DNA from: Sphingomonas cavernae
GTDB taxonomy: Bacteria; Pseudomonadota; Alphaproteobacteria; Sphingomonadales; Sphingomonadaceae
NCBI RefSeq assembly: GCF_003590775.1
Contig: NZ_QYUM01000002.1
Location: 124,001 to 188,000, forward strand
DNA: 64,000 nucleotides
Reading direction: 5' to 3'
Position 1 is the stretch's first letter. Each line of letters begins with the position of its first letter. Shown here piece by piece: positions 15,842-23,130 of this stretch. The notes beneath the pieces are model-generated. The model was not told the origin of the DNA, did not search any database, and saw only the letters and a program-made list of their open reading frames with translations. A program made the translations under genes and the position numbers.

Positions 15842-18016
15842 ATGAGCGCCATCACGATCATCATTACCGACGCCGGGCGCGCCGCGATCGTCAATGCCCA
15901 GAATACCGGCACTGCGCCCGTGACGATCGCACAGTGCGGCGTCTCGCCGACCGCCTTTGCTGCGTCCAAGACGACGACGGTGCTGCCCGACGAATTCAAG
16001 CGCATTGCGGCGCTCTCGGGCGATGTGGTGGACGACGACACGATTCACCTGATCGTCCGCGACGAAAGCAACCAGACCTATGCCGTGCGCAGCTTTGCGC
16101 TCTATCTCGCCGATGGCACGCTGTTCGGCGTCTATAGCCAGGCCGCGCCGATCATCGAGAAATCGGCGCAGTCAATGCTGCTGCTCGCGATCGATATCCG
16201 CTTTGAAGATATCGACGCAGATCTGATCACCTTCGGCGACGCGAATTTCCTGCTGCCGCCCGCAACCACCGAGATCATGGGCGTTGTCGAGCTGGCGACC
16301 GATGACGAAGCCGACACGGGCACCGATGATCGCCGCGTCGTGACGGCCAAGGCGCTGCGCTACGCAGTCACGCGATGGCTCGACGATCGCTTGGGCGCGG
16401 GCGCGCCCTCGGCCTTCATGAAAACCCTGCTCACTGCGGCCAGCGCGATTGCGCTGCGCGCGGCGATCGGGATCAAGTCGGCAGCGCTCAAGGATGAAGG
16501 CGCGGGCAATGGGCTCGACGCGGATCTGCTCGACGGGCAGCAGGGCGCCTATTACACGAACATCCCAGCGCGTTTGGGCTATGTCCCTTGGGGGCCGAGC
16601 AATGACGGCTCAGGATCGGGCATGGATGCGGACACCGTCGACGGCCGTCACGCTTCGGAATTCGCACTGCTGACCGGCGCGATATTCACGGGTGCCTTGC
16701 GCGCAACGCGATTTACCGCAACCACCGATGACGGTCTGCGCCTTCTCGGTGCAGGGCCTTATATCTCGTTCTACAATGCGGCCGAGAGCACGCGTTTTGG
16801 CTTCATCCAGCACAATGCGACAAACATAATTATCGCCAATGAGGTTGGCGGCGGCGCCGTTCAGGTCAACAACAATTTCGGCATTGGAGCCGCGCCGACC
16901 ACTCATTTTGAAGTCTCAAATGCTGCGTGGCCCATAGCCCGTCTGCGCAAAGCGGGCGTCGGATTTTGGGATATGAGCGCCGGTATCGGCGGTGCGGGCG
17001 GCAATAGCTGGTGCCTGAGCGTTAACGGCGGCGCATCATTGTTTGAGGTCAACACCAACGGCGATACGAAATTCGCGGGAAACCTCGGTATCGGGGTTAC
17101 GCCATCGCACAGGCTGCACGTCAAAGGGGGCAATGCTGCATTTATTCCGTTTTCTACCCCGACTGGCGTAGGCGACGCGCAGCAAATAATGATCGGCGAG
17201 GCAAGCGATAATGGCCTGTACCGTATGCGGCTGGGTTACTATAACCAAGGAACGTACAAAGGCTCCATTGATGTTATAGCCGGTGGGGTGGCCGCTGATC
17301 TTGTATTGCAAGGCAGCGGTGGGAATGTCGGCATCGGCATAGGTCCGAGCTACAAGCTCGACGTGAACGGCATCTTGAACGCTGGCGGGTTTTTCGTGGG
17401 TGGCGCCGCGCTTGCGGGCGGCACTCCTGCCGAGAAGGTGCTCTATGCCGGCACGAGTTTTCTGCACATTCTCAAACATGACGGCTCGACCGCGTTCGTC
17501 ACGCTCAACAACACCACGGGCGGCGTGTCGTTCACCGGATCCCTGACCGCTGGGGGATCCCTCGTCTGGACGGCCGGGAATGATGGCGCGGGTTCTGGCA
17601 TGGACGCCGATATGCTCGACGGCCTGCATGCCAGCCAGTTCTGGCGGCCCGACAACGACGGCCCCGGCTCCGGCATGGACGCCGACATGCTCGATGGCCT
17701 GCACGCGTCGGCCTTCGTTCTTGCGTCGCAATATGCAAGCCGGAGCCTTGCCCAGAATGGATATCAGGTGCTGCCCTCGGGTCTGATCATTCAGTGGGGC
17801 CGCTTTACCGCGCTGGCCAACACATCGACATCGGTCACTTTCCCTATCCAGTTCCCCAATGGTGCCTTCGCGGCGACCGTGAGCGGCGTTTCCAGCGGCG
17901 GCGTCGATCAACAGGACAACACTGCCGATGTCACCAGCATCGCGCCCGCTGCGATGACCGTCTGGAGCGCCGACAACACCCACAACACCACGCACTACAT
18001 CGCAATCGGCTATTGA
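15842..18016 (+). CDS. H: Tail fibre protein (P2 gpH type), mosaic
   Basis: 724 residues. The N-terminal 150 residues attach to the baseplate (ITIIITDAGRAAIVNAQNTG, SAQSMLLLAIDIRFEDID). Then follow several copies of a GSGMDADLLDG-type fibre repeat (about residues 222, 258, 581 and 605), a long beta-rich shaft, and a host-binding tip with YQVLPSGLIIQWGRF and SVTFPIQFPNGAF, as in gp53-like fibre ends. Mosaic construction is usual for fibres. No reverse transcriptase or variable repeat is near, so it is not a diversity-generating element. Confidence 0.9.
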   Translation: MSAITIIITDAGRAAIVNAQNTGTAPVTIAQCGVSPTAFAASKTTTVLPDEFKRIAALSGDVVDDDTIHLIVRDESNQTYAVRSFALYLADGTLFGVYSQAAPIIEKSAQSMLLLAIDIRFEDIDADLITFGDANFLLPPATTEIMGVVELATDDEADTGTDDRRVVTAKALRYAVTRWLDDRLGAGAPSAFMKTLLTAASAIALRAAIGIKSAALKDEGAGNGLDADLLDGQQGAYYTNIPARLGYVPWGPSNDGSGSGMDADTVDGRHASEFALLTGAIFTGALRATRFTATTDDGLRLLGAGPYISFYNAAESTRFGFIQHNATNIIIANEVGGGAVQVNNNFGIGAAPTTHFEVSNAAWPIARLRKAGVGFWDMSAGIGGAGGNSWCLSVNGGASLFEVNTNGDTKFAGNLGIGVTPSHRLHVKGGNAAFIPFSTPTGVGDAQQIMIGEASDNGLYRMRLGYYNQGTYKGSIDVIAGGVAADLVLQGSGGNVGIGIGPSYKLDVNGILNAGGFFVGGAALAGGTPAEKVLYAGTSFLHILKHDGSTAFVTLNNTTGGVSFTGSLTAGGSLVWTAGNDGAGSGMDADMLDGLHASQFWRPDNDGPGSGMDADMLDGLHASAFVLASQYASRSLAQNGYQVLPSGLIIQWGRFTALANTSTSVTFPIQFPNGAFAATVSGVSSGGVDQQDNTADVTSIAPAAMTVWSADNTHNTTHYIAIGY

Positions 18017-18027
18017 GGAGCGCGCAC

Positions 18028-18468
18028 ATGTCCCGATATTTCAGCCCCGGCAGTGGCGGCTTCTTCGACACTGCCATCCATGCGATCGTCCCGAGCGACG
18101 CCGTCCCTGTCACCGACGCGGAATATGACGCGCTGTTCGAGGCGCAGGCCAATGGCGCGATCATCAAGCCCCATGCGGACGGTCACCCGGTGGCGGTTCC
18201 CCTTGCCGAGCCGACGCTCGACGAACGCCGCGCGCGCGCCGTCGATCGGGTAAAACGTGAAGCGGCCCGGCGCATTGACCTAATCGCACCCGTCTGGCGC
18301 CAGATGAACGCCATTCGCGAAGGCGTTCCGCTTGATTGGTCTGCCATCGACGCGATCCGCGAGGCGTCCGACGTGCTCGAAGCCATGATCGCGACCAGCT
18401 CGGCCGCGCAGCTCGCCGCGCTCGACGTTGCCGCAAATGACAACTGGCCCGCAACCGCGGCCGCCTGA
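18028..18468 (+). CDS. Probable tail fibre assembly chaperone (P2 gpG position)
   Basis: 146 residues directly after the fibre gene. TDAEYDALFEAQANGAIIKPHADGHPV-like text and ERRARAVDRVKREAARRIDLIAPVW fit tail-fibre assembly proteins of the Tfa/gpG kind, which fold and trimerise the fibre. Start ATG 18028 has GAGGAG before it. Sequence similarity to P2 gpG itself is weak; position carries much of the call. Confidence 0.7.
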   Translation: MSRYFSPGSGGFFDTAIHAIVPSDAVPVTDAEYDALFEAQANGAIIKPHADGHPVAVPLAEPTLDERRARAVDRVKREAARRIDLIAPVWRQMNAIREGVPLDWSAIDAIREASDVLEAMIATSSAAQLAALDVAANDNWPATAAA

Positions 18469-18479
18469 AAGGAATCGCC

Positions 18480-18716
18480 ATGAAAACCCGTATGAGCGCC
18501 TATGATCCCGAAACCCGCTCGGTCACCGTCACTTTCAGCGACGGCACGATCAGCCACAAGCGCACCGTGAACGCCTGCCTCGACGCGGAGGGCTATTTCG
18601 ACCGCAAGGCAACAGCCGAGCGCGTGCAGGAAGTGGCGCGCGGAGTCGCCGTGAAGATCGCCGCGGGCGTGGTCACCAATCCGCCCAAGCCCGAGCGCAA
18701 GCGCAAGGCTGGCTGA
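18480..18716 (+). CDS. Small hypothetical phage protein
   Basis: 78 residues, beta-rich N-terminus (MSAYDPETRSVTVTFSDGTI) and basic C-terminus (NPPKPERKRKAG). AAAGGAATC precedes the ATG. No family recognised. It lies 11 bp after the fibre-assembly gene, so probably the last gene of the J-I-H-G operon; a hairpin follows. Confidence 0.6.
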   Translation: MKTRMSAYDPETRSVTVTFSDGTISHKRTVNACLDAEGYFDRKATAERVQEVARGVAVKIAAGVVTNPPKPERKRKAG

Positions 18717-18723
18717 CGAATCT

Positions 18724-18741
18724 CCCTCGGGTTTCCGAGGG
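18724..18741 (+). other. Hairpin at end of the J-I-H-G unit
   Basis: A 7-bp stem CCCTCGG/CCGAGGG with a GTTT loop, 8 bp after the last stop. G-rich sequence rather than T follows, so termination, if any, would be weak or factor-dependent. Confidence 0.45.
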
Positions 18742-18865
18742 GGGCCAAGGTGCTGTCACACCTTGAGCCGCGAGATTGGGCTCTCGCACGTCGCACGATC
18801 CGGAATCGTGTTCAGTTCCCCCCTTCCGAGCGCACCGGAGCGGGGCGTTCAACAGAGTCTTGCAA

Positions 18866-19720
18866 ATGAAGTCCAGCCCAAAAATGTCCCCGGTTCAGCC
18901 GGTTCGTCCCGTCGCACCCTATATCGGCGGCAAGCGCGCGCTCGCAAAGCGCCTGACTGCCCTGATCGACGCCATCCCCCATGACACCTATGTCGAGCCC
19001 TTCATCGGCATGGGCGGCATCTTCCTGCGCCGCCGCATGCGCCCCAAGGCCGAGGTCATCAACGATATCAGCCTGGACGTGACCACGCTGTTCCTGATCC
19101 TGCAGGAGCACTACGGCTATTTCGTCGATCATCTGCGTTTCAGGATCACGGGCCGCGCCGAATTCGAGCGCCTCGCCAGCATCGACCCCCAGCGCACGCG
19201 GATGACCGATCTTAACCGGGCCGCGCGCTTCCTCTACCTGCAGCGCACGGCCTTCGGCGGGAAAGTTAGCGGCCGCCATTTCGGCGTCGATCCGCGGAGC
19301 GCGGGGCGCTTCAACGTCAGTCAACTCGAGCCCATGCTTGCGGATCTGCACGAGCGGCTTGCGGGCGTCATTATCGAATGCCTGCCCTATGCCGAGCTGA
19401 TCGCGCGCTATGATCGCCCCGGCACGCTGTTCTATCTCGATCCGCCCTATTTCGGCTGCGAGCGCGACTATGGCGCTGGCGTCTTCGATCGCGCGGACTT
19501 CGAGACCATGGCTGCCCAGCTCGCCACGATTCGCGGACGGTTCGTGCTGTCGATCAATGACCACCCGGAAATCCGCCGCGTTTTCGCGGGCTTCCATTTG
19601 ATCGAAGTCCAGACCACCCGATTCGATCGGGATGAAGAGCAAGCCCGTGGGCGAGCTGATCATAACCAACATCGCGGATCTGGCGCCGATCGCCGCCAAC
19701 GATCGGGAATGACGCTATAG
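18866..19720 (+). CDS. dam: DNA adenine methylase (Dam, D12 class), frameshifted 3' end
   Basis: 284 residues from ATG 18866; a start at 18776 would add 30 unlikely residues. It methylates N6 of adenine, in Dam relatives at GATC. SAM-binding PYIGGKRALAKRL and YVEPFIGMGG (about 18-51) and catalytic DPPY (192-195) are intact. After QTT near 19618 the frame changes: four bases (19619-19622) stand where three are expected. In the other frame the normal family ending follows (SIGMKSKPVGELIITN), with a stop at 19710-19712. The annotated last 33 residues are therefore out-of-frame. Confidence 0.85.
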   Translation: MKSSPKMSPVQPVRPVAPYIGGKRALAKRLTALIDAIPHDTYVEPFIGMGGIFLRRRMRPKAEVINDISLDVTTLFLILQEHYGYFVDHLRFRITGRAEFERLASIDPQRTRMTDLNRAARFLYLQRTAFGGKVSGRHFGVDPRSAGRFNVSQLEPMLADLHERLAGVIIECLPYAELIARYDRPGTLFYLDPPYFGCERDYGAGVFDRADFETMAAQLATIRGRFVLSINDHPEIRRVFAGFHLIEVQTTRFDRDEEQARGRADHNQHRGSGADRRQRSGMTL

Positions 19721-19728
19721 CGCGTTGA

Positions 19729-19786
19729 TGTAGAGTCGATTGCACAGCAACGCACCCGCGCACGGCTCAGGCACCTTGGCCATGCT
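19729..19786 (+). promoter_or_regulatory. Late promoter with Ogr-type site, copy C (gene V)
   Basis: TGTAGAGTCGATTGCACA at 19729-19746, identical in these 18 bases to copy A read on minus. CATGCT (19781-19786) lies 8 bp before ATG 19795, matching TAGGCT before gene P. Site centre is 57.5 bp before the ATG. Confidence 0.75.
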
Positions 19787-19794
19787 CCGGCGCC

Positions 19795-20349
19795 ATGAAC
19801 CGCGCGCAATCCGAAGACCGCCCCATGGGCGACCTGATCCGCCTCGGCACTATTGCCGAGGTGGATTTGGCGGGCGCGCGCTGCACCGTCGATCTGGACG
19901 ATGAGCTGACCACCGATTGGGTGCCATGGTTCGCGCCGCGCGCGGGCGAAACCGCGATCTGGTCGCCGCCCAGCGTCGGGGAACAGGTGCTGTTGATCAG
20001 TCCGGAAGGCGACATGGAATCGGCTGTCGCGTTGCTCGGCGTCTATTCCGACGACAATCCCGCCCCCGGCGACAGCCTGACTGAGCTGATCCGCTTCAAG
20101 GACGGCGCGATCATCTCTTACGATCCCGAGGCGCATGCGCTTTCCGCAATCCTGCCCGATGGCGCGACGGCCGAAATCACCGCGCCGGGCGGGCTCACCA
20201 TCACGGGCGACGTCACGATCGAAGGCGATGTTACGATCAACGGAAAGGCCGAGGCCAGCGAAGACGTTGTCGGCGGTGGGATCAGCCTGAAATCGCACAA
20301 GCATGGCGGCGTGGCCGCTGGCGGCGCCAAGACGGCGGTGCCCGAGTGA
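19795..20349 (+). CDS. V: Baseplate spike protein (P2 gpV family)
   Basis: 184 residues (P2 211). Central membrane-piercing spike. An OB-fold N-terminus (IRLGTIAEVDLAGARCTVDL, TDWVPWFAPRAGE) is followed by a short beta-helix (ITGDVTIEGDVTINGKA) and a tip with SHKHGGV, the HxH that holds iron in P2. No Shine-Dalgarno before ATG 19795. The next start overlaps its stop (TGATG). Confidence 0.93.
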   Translation: MNRAQSEDRPMGDLIRLGTIAEVDLAGARCTVDLDDELTTDWVPWFAPRAGETAIWSPPSVGEQVLLISPEGDMESAVALLGVYSDDNPAPGDSLTELIRFKDGAIISYDPEAHALSAILPDGATAEITAPGGLTITGDVTIEGDVTINGKAEASEDVVGGGISLKSHKHGGVAAGGAKTAVPE

Positions 20350-20519
20350 TGCTCGACGACACCCCCATGATCTGGTCGTTGCTCATCTGGGCCACCATTG
20401 CGCTGGTTTGCGTCCTGCTCGGCGGGCCGTGGTGGCTCCTGATCACCCTGCCCCTTGGCTGCGCCGTCCTGCTGCCTTGGGGGCTCGCCATCATTCTCGC
20501 CTGGGCGATCGCACACTGA
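20349..20519 (+). CDS. Tiny membrane protein between V and W
   Basis: 56 residues, with two hydrophobic segments: about 8-26 (IWSLLIWATIALVCVLLGG) and 28-54. Starts in the V stop (TGATG) and ends in the W start (TGATG), so all three are translationally coupled. P2 has no gene here. Function unknown; too hydrophobic for a structural baseplate part, perhaps a lysis or envelope accessory. Confidence 0.65.
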   Translation: MLDDTPMIWSLLIWATIALVCVLLGGPWWLLITLPLGCAVLLPWGLAIILAWAIAH

Positions 20520-20875
20520 TGCGCGGCATGGACGCCACCACCGGCAGGCCGCTTGAAGGGCTCGATCATCTGCGCCAGTCGATTGCGGATATCCTGTCCA
20601 CGCCGATCGGCACGCGCGTGGCGCGCCGGGACTACGGATCGCTGCTGTTCGAGCTGCTCGATCAGCCCATGGCCGGATCTGGCCGCATCCGCCTCTACGC
20701 CGCAATCGCCGTTGCCCTGTCCCGCTGGGAAAAGCGCCTGCGCCTCAAGCGCGTTGCGATTGAGCGCGGCGACACGCCCGGCGCCTTCACCGTCACGATC
20801 GAAGGCATCCGCACCGATTCACCCGCGCCCAACAGCTTTGCCCGTCTCACCGTCCCCCTGCGCACCACTCAGTAA
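20519..20875 (+). CDS. W: Baseplate assembly protein (P2 gpW family, T4 gp25-like)
   Basis: 118 residues (P2 115). GLDHLRQSIADILSTPIGTRVARRDYGS is the gp25/gpW hallmark. It links wedge and hub in the baseplate. The ATG overlaps the previous stop. FI follows after 11 bp (AGTAAGGAG ribosome site), so V, W and the tail sheath gene form one transcript. Confidence 0.93.
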   Translation: MRGMDATTGRPLEGLDHLRQSIADILSTPIGTRVARRDYGSLLFELLDQPMAGSGRIRLYAAIAVALSRWEKRLRLKRVAIERGDTPGAFTVTIEGIRTDSPAPNSFARLTVPLRTTQ

Positions 20876-20886
20876 GGAGCCCTGAA

Positions 20887-22050
20887 ATGCCAATCCAGCA
20901 CGGCATCAAGATCATCGAAATCAACGAGGGCGTCCGCACGCTCAGCACGGTTGCCACCGCAATCATCGGCATCGTCGCCACCGGTCCCGCCGCCGACGCC
21001 GTCACTTTCCCGCTCAACAAGCCCGTGCGGGTCACCAATCTCGCCGACGCGATCGAAAAGGCGGGCGCGACGGGAACGCTGCGCAAGGCATTGCAGGCGA
21101 TCTACGACCAGGCGCAGCCCGTCGTCGTCGTCGTCCGCGTTACGCCGGGCGCCGATGAGGCTGCGACCAACACCGCTGTTATCGGCGGCACCGTTGAAGG
21201 GCAAAAGACCGGCATGCAGGCGCTACTGGCGGCCGAAGCCCAGATCGGCGTCAAGCCGCGGATCATCGGTTGCCCCGGCCTCGATACGCAGGCTGTGACA
21301 ACGGCACTGGTGAGCGTCGCCCAGAAGCTGCGCGCCTTTGCCTATGCAAGCTGCTGGGATTGCGACAGCGTCGAGGACGCGGTGCTCTACCGCGCCAGCT
21401 TCTCGGCACGTGAGCTTATGCTGATCTGGCCCGATTTCCTCGCGTGGAACGTCGATACCAGCGCCGCGGATACCAGCTTTGCCGTTGCGCGTGCGCTGGG
21501 CCTGCGCGCGCGGATCGATCAGGAGGTCGGCTTTCACAAGACGATCTCCAATTTCCCCGTCAACGGCGTCACCGGCCTTACCCATGACGTGCATTGGGAT
21601 CTGCAGAGCAGCGCCAATGATGCGGGCCTGCTCAACGACGCGGACATCACGACGATCGTCAACGCGAATGGCCGCCGTTTCTGGGGCAACCGCACGACGT
21701 CCGACGAACCCCTGTTCGCCTTCGAAAGCGCCACCCGCACGGCTCAGGTGCTTATGGACACGATCGCCGAGGGCCTGCTCTGGGCAATCGACAAGCCGCT
21801 GCGCCCCTCGCTGATCCGCGACATCGTCGAAACGATCAATGCCAAGTTCCGCGCGATGAAGGCGGCGGGCCTGATCATCGACGGTCAGTGCTGGTACGAC
21901 GCCAGCGTCAACACCACGGATCAGCTCAAAACCGGCAAGGTCGTGATCGACTACGATTACACGCTCGTCCCGCCGCTCGAAGGCCTGACGCTCAACCAGC
22001 GCATCACCGATCGCTATCTGGCCGACTTCGCCGCTGATCTCGGCGCCTGA
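20887..22050 (+). CDS. FI: Contractile tail sheath protein (P2 gpFI family)
   Basis: 387 residues (P2 396). Forms the contractile outer tube. Similarity runs through the whole length: HGIKIIEINEGVRTLSTVAT, FPLNKPVRVTNL, RELMLIWPDFLAWN and the end YDYTLVPPLEGLTLNQRITD. A 7-bp hairpin (22058-22077) separates it from the tube gene. Confidence 0.95.
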   Translation: MPIQHGIKIIEINEGVRTLSTVATAIIGIVATGPAADAVTFPLNKPVRVTNLADAIEKAGATGTLRKALQAIYDQAQPVVVVVRVTPGADEAATNTAVIGGTVEGQKTGMQALLAAEAQIGVKPRIIGCPGLDTQAVTTALVSVAQKLRAFAYASCWDCDSVEDAVLYRASFSARELMLIWPDFLAWNVDTSAADTSFAVARALGLRARIDQEVGFHKTISNFPVNGVTGLTHDVHWDLQSSANDAGLLNDADITTIVNANGRRFWGNRTTSDEPLFAFESATRTAQVLMDTIAEGLLWAIDKPLRPSLIRDIVETINAKFRAMKAAGLIIDGQCWYDASVNTTDQLKTGKVVIDYDYTLVPPLEGLTLNQRITDRYLADFAADLGA

Positions 22051-22106
22051 TCCAATCGGGCGGCCGTCGCGCCGCCCCCTCTTCCCTCGATCAAGGAGCA
22101 CTTCGC

Positions 22107-22616
22107 ATGGGCATCCCCAGCAAACTCAAGGACATGATGCTGTTCAACAATGGCAACAACTATCTGGGCCAGATCGCGAGCGTCACGCCGCCCGTTCTGA
22201 CGCGGAAAATGGAGGAATGGCGCGGCGGTGGGATGAGGGCGCCGGTCAAAGTCGATCTGGGCATGGAAGCGCTCACCATGGAATGGACCTGCGGCGGCTT
22301 CATGCGCGAGGTCATGGCGCAGTGGGGTGAGCCGACGCTCGACGGCATCCAGCTCCGTTTCGTCGGCGCCTATCAGCGCGACGATACCGGCGCCTATGAC
22401 ACCGTCGAGATCGTGGCGCGCGGCCGTCACGAGGAAATCGACATGGGCGAGGCCAAGGTCGGCGAGGATACCGAATTCTCCGTCACGACCGCGCTCGCCT
22501 ACTACAAGCTCAGCGTCAACGGCTCCGTCGTTCAGGAATTCGACCTGCTCAACATGGTCGAGATCGTCAACGGGGTCGATCGCCTGTCCTCGGCGCGCAA
22601 CCTCTTCGGCATCTAA
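22107..22616 (+). CDS. FII: Tail tube protein (P2 gpFII family)
   Basis: 169 residues (P2 172). Inner tube of the contractile tail. Starts GIPSKLKDMMLFNNGNNYLG and has the family end FDLLNMVEIVNGVDRL. AAGGAG precedes the ATG. It is followed by a strong hairpin with a T-run, which may reduce transcription into the assembly genes and keep tube and sheath in excess. Confidence 0.95.
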   Translation: MGIPSKLKDMMLFNNGNNYLGQIASVTPPVLTRKMEEWRGGGMRAPVKVDLGMEALTMEWTCGGFMREVMAQWGEPTLDGIQLRFVGAYQRDDTGAYDTVEIVARGRHEEIDMGEAKVGEDTEFSVTTALAYYKLSVNGSVVQEFDLLNMVEIVNGVDRLSSARNLFGI

Positions 22617-22630
22617 CCCCTCTCCCCCCT

Positions 22631-22662
22631 GACGGCCCCGCCCCCTCGGGGCCGTCCCTTTT
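22631..22662 (+). terminator. Hairpin with T-run between FII and E (attenuator-like)
   Basis: A perfect 10-bp stem GACGGCCCCG/CGGGGCCGTC with a 6-nt loop, then CCTTTT. It stands 14 bp after the tube gene inside the tail operon. Since E, T, U and D downstream have no visible late promoter, it probably lets a fraction of transcripts pass. Confidence 0.65.
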
Positions 22663-22682
22663 CGCTTCAAGGAAAGCCGACA

Positions 22683-22988
22683 ATGTCCGACGAAAATTCG
22701 AAGCTCCGCAGCGTTACACTCGACGAACCGATTCAGCGCGGCGACACCACGATCGACAAGGTCCAGATCCGCAAACCGCAGTCGGGCGAGCTACGCGGCC
22801 TCTCGCTGGTCGAGCTGGGCCAGCTCAACGTCGACGCGCTGTCGAAGATCCTGCCCCGTATCACCATCCCGACGCTGACGCCGCAGGAAGTCAGCGCGCT
22901 CGACCCCGCCGATCTGCTCGCCATGGGGGGCATTGTCGGACGTTTTTTGTTGCAGAAGTGGCGGCTCACGGATGCCCCCGATCAGTAG
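22683..22988 (+). CDS. E: Tail assembly chaperone E (P2 gpE family)
   Basis: 101 residues (P2 91). Binds the tape measure during tail assembly. TLDEPIQRGDTTIDKVQIRKPQSGELRGL is typical. Contains the slippery heptamer TTTTTTG at 22943-22949, in frame as T TTT TTG, exactly the kind used in P2. A -1 slip continues into E' without meeting a stop. Confidence 0.92.
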   Translation: MSDENSKLRSVTLDEPIQRGDTTIDKVQIRKPQSGELRGLSLVELGQLNVDALSKILPRITIPTLTPQEVSALDPADLLAMGGIVGRFLLQKWRLTDAPDQ

Positions 22989-23125
22989 AGGATGCGATGG
23001 CCGACGTGGCGGTGGTGTTTCACTGGCCACCGCAGGCCATGGACGAAATGCCCCTGTCTGACCTGATGCTCTGGCGCACCAAGGCGGCCGAGCGCTCCAA
23101 GCCCACCGAGACAAAGAGGAAATAG
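22683..23125 (+). CDS. E+E' fusion made by -1 frameshift (tail assembly chaperone)
   Basis: After the TTTTTTG at 22943-22949, the -1 frame reads VAEVAAHGCPRSVEDA and then enters E', giving about 147 residues. P2 and many tailed phages make the same minor long form, and the ratio controls tape-measure loading. The frameshift itself is inferred from the heptamer, the open -1 frame and P2. Confidence 0.82.
22997..23125 (+). CDS. E' (GpE family), normally read as extension of E
   Basis: 42 residues from the ATG at 22997: VVFHWPPQAMDEMPLSDL and LWRTKAAERS match the GpE family pattern. It lies in the -1 frame of E. The ATG may not be used if it is only expressed as the fusion. Confidence 0.85.
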   Translation: MADVAVVFHWPPQAMDEMPLSDLMLWRTKAAERSKPTETKRK

Positions 23126-23130
23126 CCGCC

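Noticed and set aside
15842-18016. Diversity-generating retroelement acting on the tail fibre
   Set aside because: The repeats are structural fibre repeats. No reverse transcriptase gene or template repeat is nearby.
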